DNA of 64,000 nt from WSZJ01 sp964590435. Its GTDB lineage: Bacteria > Planctomycetota > MHYJ01 > WSZJ01. The notes below the pieces were generated by a model, which made no database searches, was not told the DNA's origin, and saw nothing but the letters and a program-made list of their open reading frames with translations. The position numbers were made by a program, and so were the translations under genes. Positions 20,888 through 28,050 of this stretch are shown one piece after another; within the stretch, counting starts at the first letter, position 1; each line of letters starts with the position of its first letter. The stretch covers positions 1 through 64,000 of the forward strand of contig CAZPWT010000009.1 in the NCBI GenBank assembly GCA_964590435.1, given 5' to 3'.

Positions 20888-21328
20888 TTATTTCTTGCCC
20901 GGCACACCATCGACCTTGATGCCCATGCTGCGGGCCGTTCCCGCCACCATCCGCGCGCCCATCTCGAGGTCCGCGGTATTGATGTCGGCGAGCTTGGCCT
21001 TGGCGATGTCCTTGCACTGCTGCCAGGTCACCCGGCCGACCTCTTCCTTCAGCGGGTTCGCCGCGCCCTTCACGATCCCCGCCGCCTTCTTCAGCATCAC
21101 CGACGCCGGGGGCGACTTGAGGATGAAGTCGAAGGTGCGGTCCTTGTAGACGGTCACGATGACCGGGTAGACGGTGCCCAAGTCCTTTTTCGTCGCGTCG
21201 TTGAACTTCTTCACGAACTCGCCGATGTTCACGCCGTGCTGGCCCAGCGCGGGACCGACCGGCGGCGCCGGCGTCGCCTGGCCGCCGGGGCACTGCAGCT
21301 TGACCTTCGCCGACACTTCCTTAGCCAT
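20888..21328 (-). CDS. rplK: 50S ribosomal protein L11
   Basis: The 146-residue GTPase-centre protein binds 23S rRNA and is the site of thiostrepton action and RelA activation in other bacteria. The Pro-rich switch 'GGQATPAPPVGPALGQHGVNI' and the 'FDFILKSPPASVMLKKAAG' block are diagnostic. The start ATG 21328 has GGGAGAA upstream and matches the family start (MAKEV). An upstream in-frame ATG at 21376 is rejected. It is followed by rplA and preceded by a repeat hairpin and nusG. Confidence 0.96.
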   Translation of the reverse strand: MAKEVSAKVKLQCPGGQATPAPPVGPALGQHGVNIGEFVKKFNDATKKDLGTVYPVIVTVYKDRTFDFILKSPPASVMLKKAAGIVKGAANPLKEEVGRVTWQQCKDIAKAKLADINTADLEMGARMVAGTARSMGIKVDGVPGKK

Positions 21329-21387
21329 CTGACTTCTCCCTTGGATGGTGCGCTTTGGGGACTCGTCCCCGAGCACCGACCTGGTAC

Positions 21388-21457
21388 GGCGGTTTGTGGC
21401 TTGTGGTCAGTGGTTCGTGGTAACGGCCTACCACCGACCACCAACCACGAGCCCCCG
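21388..21457 (-). repeat. Word-type inverted repeat between nusG and rplK
   Basis: The left arm repeats GTGG-words (GGCTTGTGGTCAGTGGTT...), and the right arm (ACCACCGACCACCAACCACG...) is a near reverse complement over 24 nt with an 8-nt loop AACGGCCT. It ends 1 bp before the nusG stop codon, inside the ribosomal transcript. Confidence 0.75.
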
Positions 21458-21458
21458 A

Positions 21459-22001
21459 CTAGATTTTCTCGATCTGCCAGCTTTCCAGCTCGACCGGCGT
21501 CGCACGGCCGAAGATCGTGATCGTCACCCGGACCAGCCCCTTCTCCGGGATCACTTCTTCCACGACGCCGTCCATGTTTTCGAACGCGCCTTCCTTGATC
21601 CGGACGCTGTCGCCCTTCTGGAAGTTGATCACGAGCTTCGGCTTGTCGGCGCTCGCGGTCGACGTCATCAGGATCTTGTCCACTTCGTGCTGCGCCATCG
21701 GGACCGGCTTCTTCGAACCGAGGAAGTCCCCGATCCCAGGCGTCTCGCGGACCAGGTACCACGCCTGCTCGGGAACGTCGCCGCTCGAAGCGTCCGCCTC
21801 GATCAGCAGGTATCCCGCGTACAGCTTGCGGTCCCGCACCCGTTTCTTGCCGGACTTGATCTCCGTCACCTTCTCACTCGGGACCAGCACCCGCGTGATC
21901 ACGCTGTCCAGGCTCGCGGCCTTGACGCGGCGCTCCAGCGAGTCGCGCACCTTGTCCTCGCGACCGCTCTGCACCCTCACGACGTACCACTGTTTCGCCA
22001 C
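21459..22001 (-). CDS. nusG: Transcription termination/antitermination protein NusG
   Basis: The 180-residue universal elongation factor has an NGN domain (residues 1-110, 'KQWYVVRVQSGREDKVRDSLERR', 'AGYLLIEAD', 'GIGDFLG') and a KOW domain (about 125-178, 'GDSVRIKEGAFENMDGVVEEV'). It links RNAP to the ribosome and Rho. Eight bases separate it from the secE stop, the standard secE-nusG pair. Confidence 0.96.
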   Translation of the reverse strand: MAKQWYVVRVQSGREDKVRDSLERRVKAASLDSVITRVLVPSEKVTEIKSGKKRVRDRKLYAGYLLIEADASSGDVPEQAWYLVRETPGIGDFLGSKKPVPMAQHEVDKILMTSTASADKPKLVINFQKGDSVRIKEGAFENMDGVVEEVIPEKGLVRVTITIFGRATPVELESWQIEKI

Positions 22002-22008
22002 GGCAGCC

Positions 22009-22497
22009 CTAGCTCCCCATGAGACCGGTCTTGAGCAACAGCGCGCGCAAGACGAGGTCGACGACGGTCACGAATGTCCCGACGATCACAATCGAGACGA
22101 AAACGACGATCGAGCTCCCCACAAACTCGTGCTTCGCGGGCCACGACACCCGGTGCATCTCCGCCTCCGTGTCGATCAGGAAGTCGGCGATGCGCTTGTG
22201 GTTCACGATGAAGAGGTACACCGCGAAGCAGCCGGCGAGGAAGACCAGCACTGAGGCGATCAGCCCGAACGTCAGCCCTTCCTTGATTCCCGGAAGGGTC
22301 TTGACGAGCTGGTAGCCCCAGAGCGTCCGGTCGCCTTTCACCCCGTTCACGTACTTGTTCATGCCGAAGAACAGGTACAGGGAGTGCGCCCCGAACAGCG
22401 CGAGCAGCATCAGGAGCACGCCGGCAACCCAGCGCGCCCACGTGCCCTGCCCGGGCTTGTAGTACTTCACTTCCACGTTCTTCGTCGATTCAGCCAT
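22009..22497 (-). CDS. secE: Preprotein translocase subunit SecE, extended form
   Basis: The 162-residue SecE has three predicted membrane helices (about 22-46, 77-100, 130-155) instead of the single helix of most bacteria. The conserved SecE core is at the C-terminal end, with 'TEAEMHRVSWPAKHEFVGSSIVV' forming the amphipathic helix and last membrane helix. The N-terminal helices are extra. It stabilises SecY in the translocon. The start ATG 22497 is followed by a charged lead. The position upstream of nusG supports the call. Confidence 0.92.
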   Translation of the reverse strand: MAESTKNVEVKYYKPGQGTWARWVAGVLLMLLALFGAHSLYLFFGMNKYVNGVKGDRTLWGYQLVKTLPGIKEGLTFGLIASVLVFLAGCFAVYLFIVNHKRIADFLIDTEAEMHRVSWPAKHEFVGSSIVVFVSIVIVGTFVTVVDLVLRALLLKTGLMGS

Positions 22498-22558
22498 GGC
22501 CTCTACCGAAAACGAGCCCGGGCCGCCCGCGGGTGCGGACGGTCCGGGCGATGCTCGC

Positions 22559-22635
22559 TGGCAGGGCTGGAGGGACTCGAACCCCCAACCGGCTGATTTG
22601 GAATCAGCTGCTCTACCAAATTGAGCTACAGCCCT
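22559..22635 (-). tRNA. tRNA-Trp (anticodon CCA)
   Basis: A full cloverleaf is read on the minus strand: acceptor AGGGCTG/CAGCCCT, anticodon stem GCTGA/TCAGC with loop TTCCAAA (anticodon CCA), and T-arm GGGTTCGAGTCC. The discriminator is G and the 3' CCA is encoded. It lies between rpmG and secE, the usual position in bacterial tuf-secE clusters. Confidence 0.95.
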
Positions 22636-22683
22636 GTTGTAACGGCTCTCTTCGAACGGCGCGAAGAGTGAGTCGGGACGGCG

Positions 22684-22848
22684 TTACTTCTTCCGCTCCT
22701 TGTGCACGCGGTGCATCCGGCACTTGGGGCAGAACTTCATCTTCTCGATCTTCTGGCCCTGCTTGAGGGCGGACGTCGTCTTCGTCGTGCGGTAGTACCT
22801 CGTCCCGCACTCCGTGCATTCCAGGAACATGGGCTCGCGCGGCGGCAT
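22684..22848 (-). CDS. rpmG: 50S ribosomal protein L33
   Basis: The 54-residue ribosomal protein has a zinc ribbon formed by C11, C14, C40 and C43 ('LECTECG', 'FCPKCRMHRVHKE'). This is the zinc-binding (C+) form. The gene sits between tuf and tRNA-Trp, only 9 bp after tuf, with AAAGGAC upstream of ATG 22848. Confidence 0.95.
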   Translation of the reverse strand: MPPREPMFLECTECGTRYYRTTKTTSALKQGQKIEKMKFCPKCRMHRVHKERKK

Positions 22849-22857
22849 GGGTGTCCT

Positions 22858-24057
22858 TTACTCGAGGATCTTCGTCACGACGCCCGCGCCGACCGTCTTG
22901 CCGCCTTCACGGACTGCGAACCGCTGCTGCTCTTCCATGGCGATCGGCGAACCGAGCTCGATGTCGAACTGCGCGTTGTCGCCGGGCATGACCATTTCCA
23001 CGCCCTGGGCGAGCTTGACGGAGCCGGTGACGTCGGTCGTGCGGAAGTAGAACTGCGGGCGGTAACCGGAGAAGAACGGCGTGTGGCGGCCGCCTTCTTC
23101 CTTCTTGAGGATGTACACCTCGGCCTTGAACTTGGTGTGCGGCTTCACGCTGCCGGGCTTGCACAGCACCATGCCGCGTTCGAGCTCGTCCTTTTCCACG
23201 CCGCGGAGCAGGATGCCGACGTTGTCGCCCGCTTCGCCCTGGTCGAGGATCTTGTTGAACATCTCGACGCCGGTGCAGACCGACTTCCGGTTGTCCTTCC
23301 CGAAGCCGATGATCTCGACTTCGTCGTTGATCTTGACGATGCCGCGCTCGATACGGCCGGTGGCGACGGTGCCGCGGCCCTTGATGGAGAAGACGTCCTC
23401 GAGGGGCATGAGGAAGGGCTTGTCCTTGGGGCGGACGGGCTCGGGGATGTAGGTGTCGAGCGCCTTGAGCAGGTCGTTGATGCACTTGTTGGCGGCGGGA
23501 TCGGCCGGGGCCTGCATCGCCTTGAGGGCGGCGCCGCGCACGACCGGGATCTCGTTGCCCGGGAACTGGTACTTGTTGAGGAGGTCGCGGATCTCGAGCT
23601 CGACGAGGTCGAGGAGCTCGGGGTCGTCGACGATGTCGACCTTGTTGAGGAAGCAGACGATGCGGGGCACGCCGACCTGGCGGGCGAGCAGGACGTGCTC
23701 CTTGGTCTGCGGCATCGGGCCGTCAGCGGCCGACACGACGAGGATCGCGCCGTCCATCTGGGCGGCGCCCGTGATCATGTTCTTGATGTAGTCCGCGTGG
23801 CCCGGGCAGTCGATGTGCGCATAGTGGCGCGCATCGGACTCGTACTCGACGTGCGAGATCGCGATCGTCACGATCTTCGAATCGTCGCGCACCGTGCCGC
23901 CCTTCGCGATTTCCGCGTATTCCTTGACCTTGCCGCGGCCGGCCGCCGAGCAAACCATGGTGATCGCCGCCGTCAGCGTCGTCTTGCCGTGGTCGATGTG
24001 CCCGATCGTGCCCACGTTCACGTGGGGTTTGGTCCTCTTGAAGACATCCTTCGCCAT
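22858..24057 (-). CDS. tuf: Elongation factor Tu
   Basis: The 399-residue GTPase delivers aminoacyl-tRNA to the ribosome. Motifs are GHIDHGKT (19-26), the switch-II 'DCPGHADYIKNM' and 'NKVDIVDD', with complete domains 2 and 3 ending in 'VGAGVVTKILE'. It is the first protein gene of the long transcript, after tRNA-Thr. GAAAGGAG precedes ATG 24057. No second tuf copy is in the window and fusA is not adjacent. Confidence 0.98.
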   Translation of the reverse strand: MAKDVFKRTKPHVNVGTIGHIDHGKTTLTAAITMVCSAAGRGKVKEYAEIAKGGTVRDDSKIVTIAISHVEYESDARHYAHIDCPGHADYIKNMITGAAQMDGAILVVSAADGPMPQTKEHVLLARQVGVPRIVCFLNKVDIVDDPELLDLVELEIRDLLNKYQFPGNEIPVVRGAALKAMQAPADPAANKCINDLLKALDTYIPEPVRPKDKPFLMPLEDVFSIKGRGTVATGRIERGIVKINDEVEIIGFGKDNRKSVCTGVEMFNKILDQGEAGDNVGILLRGVEKDELERGMVLCKPGSVKPHTKFKAEVYILKKEEGGRHTPFFSGYRPQFYFRTTDVTGSVKLAQGVEMVMPGDNAQFDIELGSPIAMEEQQRFAVREGGKTVGAGVVTKILE

Positions 24058-24103
24058 CTTAATTCTCCTTTCGACCTTGAAAATGGCCCCACGAGCCCGG
24101 AAA

Positions 24104-24176
24104 AGCTGGCGATGGGATTTGAACCCACGGCCTCCTCCTTACCAAGGAGGTGCTCTGCCAGCTGAGCTACGCCAGC
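24104..24176 (-). tRNA. tRNA-Thr (anticodon GGT)
   Basis: The minus-strand cloverleaf has acceptor GCTGGCG/CGCCAGC, anticodon stem CCTCC/GGAGG with loop TTGGTAA (anticodon GGT), and T-arm GTGGGTTCAAATCCCA. The discriminator is U. CCA is not encoded. It directly precedes tuf, as in many bacteria. Confidence 0.95.
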
Positions 24177-24258
24177 CTGCCAACGTCAACAAAAGACCTC
24201 TCGCCCGTGGCGAGAGGCGAAGCGATCATCCCCGGTGCCGACACCAAAAGGGAGCGGA

Positions 24259-24287
24259 ATTATTGCGATGAGGGGGGGGTGCGTCAA
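24259..24287 (-). promoter_or_regulatory. Sigma-70-type promoter of the tRNA-Thr/tuf/rpo transcript
   Basis: On the minus strand TTGACG is followed by a 17-bp spacer and AATAAT, a near-consensus promoter about 83 bp upstream of the tRNA-Thr 5' end. The spacer contains a run of eight C (G8 on the plus strand, 24272-24279), a sequence prone to slippage that would alter spacing. Confidence 0.7.
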
Positions 24288-24422
24288 GGCTTTTATCTCG
24301 GGCAGGCCACCCGGGGAGGGCTAACCTGCGCCGAACTTGCCGGAAGCGCCGCCGGCCCCTTTTCATCGCTCCAGCCCTTCCGCGGTTCAAGCCCGATCCC
24401 CCTGCGCGTCGAAAAAAGAGGC

Positions 24423-25526
24423 GTGCTGAAAGCCTTCGCCTGGATTCCCGGAACCGGACTCGTCGCGGATCCCCCGCGGGAGAAGTACGCGGAGATCATC
24501 GCCCAGAAGGACGCCGTGCTGTGGGTGGACATGGAAGCGGCGACCCCCGCGGAGTACGGGCTGCTGCGGAAGCCCTTCGGTGTCAATGCGCACGCTGTGG
24601 ACGAATGCCGCGAGTACCAGGTTCTCCCGAAGGTCGAAAACTACGGGGACTACCTTCTCGTGACGCTGCACCGTGTGCAGTTCGACGAAGGTTCGCGCAA
24701 GCTCAACCTGCGTGAGATCGACTTTGTTCTCGCGAAGAACTGGCTCGTCACGGTCCGGCAGGACGCCTCGACATCGGTCGAGGAGGTGCAGAAGAAAATG
24801 CGGGGCCGGGAAGACCTCATCAGCGAGGGCCCCGGGCGGCTGCTCGCGGAGATCATCGAGGTCATCACCAGCCGGTATTTCCCCCTCGTCGAATTCCTCG
24901 AGCGCGAGATCGACGTGCTGGAGGAGGCCATGCTCGAGCAGCGCAGCCACGACGACGCATTCGGCCGCATCCTCGCCCTCCGCCGCTCGGTCGTCGCGCT
25001 CCGCCGCACCCTGGTCCCCCAGCGCGAAGTCATCCACCGGCTTGCGAAGGAGGAATTCAGCCTCGCCGCCGGCCACGCCAGCCTTCACCTGCGCGGCACC
25101 CACGACGAGCTCTACTGGATCCTCACCGAGCTGGACATCCACCGCGAACTGCTCACCAGCGTCTTCGAAGGACACGCCGCCATGGGCGCCAACCGGCTCG
25201 CGGCCATCTCGAATCGCATGAACCGCGTGATGGAGAAACTCACCCGCTTCACCACCATCTTCATGCCCCTCACGCTCGTCACCGGCATCTACGGCATGAA
25301 CTTCGATTTCATGCCGGAGCTTCGCTGGAAGTGGAGCTACCCGATCCTCCTTGTCGGGCTCGCCGCGCTCGGGTTCGCCCTGAGCCGGTATTTCCGCAAG
25401 ACGCTGCCGCCGTCGTTCCTTGAGGAGCCGGAGAGCGCGGAGAAACGGGTGCAGACGCGGGTCTGGCGGAAGGGGACCGAGGGCGGGGGGATGACGGGCG
25501 TGAGGGTGGGCGAGAAGAAGGGCTAA
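24423..25526 (+). CDS. corA: CorA-family magnesium/cobalt transporter
   Basis: This member of the pentameric divalent-cation channel family has a large cytosolic N-terminal domain and two C-terminal membrane helices (about 272-292 and 305-325). The signature YGMNF lies near 290-294, at the end of the first helix. The long stalk helix region 'EREIDVLEEAMLEQR' and following is typical. GTG 24423 gives 367 residues and starts just before the conserved 'WIPGTG' strand. AGAGG is only 1 nt away, so the true start is uncertain. Longer frames run into the promoter region of the divergent tRNA operon and are unlikely. Convergent with the COG4324 gene. Confidence 0.88.
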   Translation: MLKAFAWIPGTGLVADPPREKYAEIIAQKDAVLWVDMEAATPAEYGLLRKPFGVNAHAVDECREYQVLPKVENYGDYLLVTLHRVQFDEGSRKLNLREIDFVLAKNWLVTVRQDASTSVEEVQKKMRGREDLISEGPGRLLAEIIEVITSRYFPLVEFLEREIDVLEEAMLEQRSHDDAFGRILALRRSVVALRRTLVPQREVIHRLAKEEFSLAAGHASLHLRGTHDELYWILTELDIHRELLTSVFEGHAAMGANRLAAISNRMNRVMEKLTRFTTIFMPLTLVTGIYGMNFDFMPELRWKWSYPILLVGLAALGFALSRYFRKTLPPSFLEEPESAEKRVQTRVWRKGTEGGGMTGVRVGEKKG

Positions 25527-26572
25527 CGCGACGCCGCACGCTCGAGGGCCGCTTTCGGCTCGGGGTCCTTTGCGATGAATTTCGCCGACTCGACGAACGC
25601 ACGCAGGTCGCCGCCGACGGCCTCGTACGCCGCCCGCCACTTCCCTTCTTCTTCCCGGTACACCGCGATCGACGCGATCAGCGCGTTGTTCCATTCGAGG
25701 CGCGCGAACTCGCGGTAGTAGCCGTTCGTGAAGGAGCCGCTCATCGCGGCGAACCGTTCGCGCGCCCGGCGGACGATCGCCGCCTTCAGGTCGAGCTTCT
25801 CGGCGCGCGGGAGTTTCCTCGCGTACGCCGCCTTCAACTCGGCGTGGAGCTCGCGGGCGAACGCGTGGAACCGGTCGGCCTCGGCGCGCGACTCCGCCGC
25901 CGCGCGGACCTCCGCCGAATCCGCCCCGAATTTCTCGCGGAGAAACCGCACCGAGCCCTCCTCGCCGACGACGTCCGCGAGCGATTCGTTGAGGGAAGCG
26001 CTTCCCGGGATCCAGACGGTGGCGTGGGTGGTTTCGTGGAGGACGGTTTCGATGGCGGAGTGGGCGGGCCACTCGACGAAGGTGGAGAAGACGGGGTCGG
26101 AGAACCAGCCGAGGGTGGAGTAGGCGGGGACGGGGCGGATGTTGACGTCGAGGCCGCGGGCGCGGAGGTCGTCGCGTTCGGCGCGGGCGTCGTCGAGGTC
26201 GAAGAAGCCGAGGTAGGGGACGCGGCCGACGATGGGGAACCACCAGGTCTCGGGGTCGAGGGAGTCGGGCGGGCAGGCGGTGACGAGCCAGGAGACGGGG
26301 CGTCCCTCGAGGTCGACGTAGGTTTCGTAGGAGTCGGTGTGGGCGAGCCCGATCTCGCGCTCGCCCCACGCGCGCGCCTCGCGGATCAGCTCGAGGCGCT
26401 CGCGCGCGGCCGCGGGCGTCGCCGGGTCCGCGAGGACGTCCTCGACCGGCCGGCGCGCGGCGAGCAGGCGGATCTGACCGCCCGCCTGCTGCAGCACGTA
26501 CCCCGGCGAGCACCCCGCGGCCAGCGACGCGAGGACCGCCCCGGCAAGCCGGCTAGTGATCCTCGTGGTCAT
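25523..26572 (-). CDS. Predicted aminopeptidase lipoprotein (COG4324/PF10023 family)
   Basis: The 349-residue lipoprotein has a signal peptide with lipobox LAAG-C21. The mature protein contains the zinc-peptidase motif HETTH at 179-183 and a downstream acidic block 'NESLADVVGEEGS' that may supply the third ligand. These fit the family annotated as predicted aminopeptidase, whose substrate is not established. It is the last gene of the ABC/DUF4340 operon and overlaps the DUF4340 stop by 20 bp. It overlaps corA by 4 bp at the convergent stops. Confidence 0.8.
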   Translation of the reverse strand: MTTRITSRLAGAVLASLAAGCSPGYVLQQAGGQIRLLAARRPVEDVLADPATPAAARERLELIREARAWGEREIGLAHTDSYETYVDLEGRPVSWLVTACPPDSLDPETWWFPIVGRVPYLGFFDLDDARAERDDLRARGLDVNIRPVPAYSTLGWFSDPVFSTFVEWPAHSAIETVLHETTHATVWIPGSASLNESLADVVGEEGSVRFLREKFGADSAEVRAAAESRAEADRFHAFARELHAELKAAYARKLPRAEKLDLKAAIVRRARERFAAMSGSFTNGYYREFARLEWNNALIASIAVYREEEGKWRAAYEAVGGDLRAFVESAKFIAKDPEPKAALERAASR

Positions 26573-28040
26573 GCCCGTCGTCCGGCGGAAGCTCCGGCCC
26601 CGCGGGCTTGTTCTTGCTCTTCACCACGTCCTCGCGCTTCACGTGCAGCTTCGCGAACGACTCGGCGCCGATCACGTAGTACCAGTCCGCGAACCGGTCG
26701 GACAGCTGCTTCGCCCGTTTCTTCCCGGCCTCGGCGCGGTCGTGGAAGCGGCGGCTCGCCTCGGCGGCCTTCTGGCCGTACTCCTTCATCGCCTTGTCGT
26801 ACTCCGCGCGCCGCGCCTCCTCCTCCTGCTGGATGCGCCACGGCGTCCACGGCCTCGTGCTGATCCGCCGCGGGCTCTTCGGCGCCTCGTCCAGTTTCTC
26901 GGGCTTGACCCCCTTCTCGTCAAACGTCGCCACGATCATCAGGTACCGAGCCTCGGTCCCGACCGGCGCCTTCTCGTCCTTCTTGTCTTCCTTCTTCTTC
27001 TCGCCCCCCGCCGTCAGGTCCAGCCCCGTGCCGGTGAAGACCGCGCCGAAGCGCACCTCGTACACGACGCCGTCCTCGCAGGCGACGACGAGGTTTCCCT
27101 CCTTGGAGAGAAGCCCGCCGCTGCGAAGCGGGATGAATCCCTTGTCGACGAGGTCGCTGAAATCGGCGTCCGTGAACCCCTCCCCGTCGCCGCCCTTGAT
27201 GAGCGCGACCATCGCCGGCGTCTTCTTGCGGACGCCCAGGATCTTCAGGTCATCGATGGTCCCGGTGATGTCGCCGATCGCCTTGACGTCGACCTCCTCG
27301 TCGGCCGCGAGCCCGTCGGTCTTCCAGTCGTCGCGCGGCTTCTCGAACACGGTGATCGTCTCGGCGGAAGGCTTGAAGAACCGGCCATTCTGCTCGATCG
27401 AGTAGTTGTCGAGCGTGATCTGCCAGACCGACGCCGGGTCGATCTTCGTCAGGTCGGTCTCGATCCAGTCCCCGAAGCTCGTCGAGAGGTCGACGTCCAT
27501 CTTCACGGCATAGACCCGCGGCTGCCCCGGGACCCGCACGAACCACTTCTTGCCGTCATCGTCCGCCTGCTTGCCGATGATGAGGTCGGCGAGGGCGGAG
27601 CCGGAAGCGTCGCGCAGGGTGATGCGCTTCCCGCGCGCCGAGGCGTCGCCGCCGGCGCTGTCCTCGGGGTCGAGCACGCCGCACGCGGCGTGGTCTTCCT
27701 TGCGCGAGCTGCGCACGGCGTCCTTGCGGATCCCCATCACGCTCGTCGCGGTCTTCGCGAGGCGTTCCTTGCCGTCGGCCGGGTAGTCGTGGTGCGAAGG
27801 GATCGTCCAGCGGCCGTTCTTGAACTCGACCTTGAATACGGCCGGCGCGGAAGCCGTCGCGTCGTACGCCACCACCTGCAGCGACGTCGCCGCGAGCGGG
27901 TCCTTGAAATCGGGGAAGAACAGCTCGCCCTGGTCGCGGAATTCGTCCGCCTTGGGCGCGCGCGGCGCCGTCAGCGCGACGATCGACGCCAGCAGCACCG
28001 CCACCGCGGCCGCAATCCCGGTCTTCGCGAATTCGTTCAT
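26553..28040 (-). CDS. DUF4340-type membrane-anchored protein
   Basis: The 495-residue protein has one N-terminal membrane helix (about 7-26) and a large extracytoplasmic domain. The layout of repeated blocks ('PSHHDYPADGKERLAKTATSVMGI', 'ADLIIGKQADDDGKKWFVRVPG', 'DWIETDLTKIDP') matches DUF4340, which accompanies GldA/GldG-like ABC genes in many bacteria. The C-terminal 110 residues are highly charged and probably helical, ending in a His/Asp tail. ATG 28040 was chosen for its GAGGAG site. It begins 10 bp after the permease-GldG gene. The role is unknown, probably part of the same envelope complex. Confidence 0.75.
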   Translation of the reverse strand: MNEFAKTGIAAAVAVLLASIVALTAPRAPKADEFRDQGELFFPDFKDPLAATSLQVVAYDATASAPAVFKVEFKNGRWTIPSHHDYPADGKERLAKTATSVMGIRKDAVRSSRKEDHAACGVLDPEDSAGGDASARGKRITLRDASGSALADLIIGKQADDDGKKWFVRVPGQPRVYAVKMDVDLSTSFGDWIETDLTKIDPASVWQITLDNYSIEQNGRFFKPSAETITVFEKPRDDWKTDGLAADEEVDVKAIGDITGTIDDLKILGVRKKTPAMVALIKGGDGEGFTDADFSDLVDKGFIPLRSGGLLSKEGNLVVACEDGVVYEVRFGAVFTGTGLDLTAGGEKKKEDKKDEKAPVGTEARYLMIVATFDEKGVKPEKLDEAPKSPRRISTRPWTPWRIQQEEEARRAEYDKAMKEYGQKAAEASRRFHDRAEAGKKRAKQLSDRFADWYYVIGAESFAKLHVKREDVVKSKNKPAGPELPPDDGHDHEDH

Positions 28041-28050
28041 GATCGGCTCC

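Noticed and set aside
22384..22766. Small plus-strand frames over tRNA-Trp and secE
   Set aside because: Their peptide is the well-known translation of an antisense tRNA and has no start signal.
24150..24422. Long N-terminal extension of CorA
   Set aside because: It would read through the tRNA-Thr gene and the promoter of the divergent operon and matches no CorA domain.
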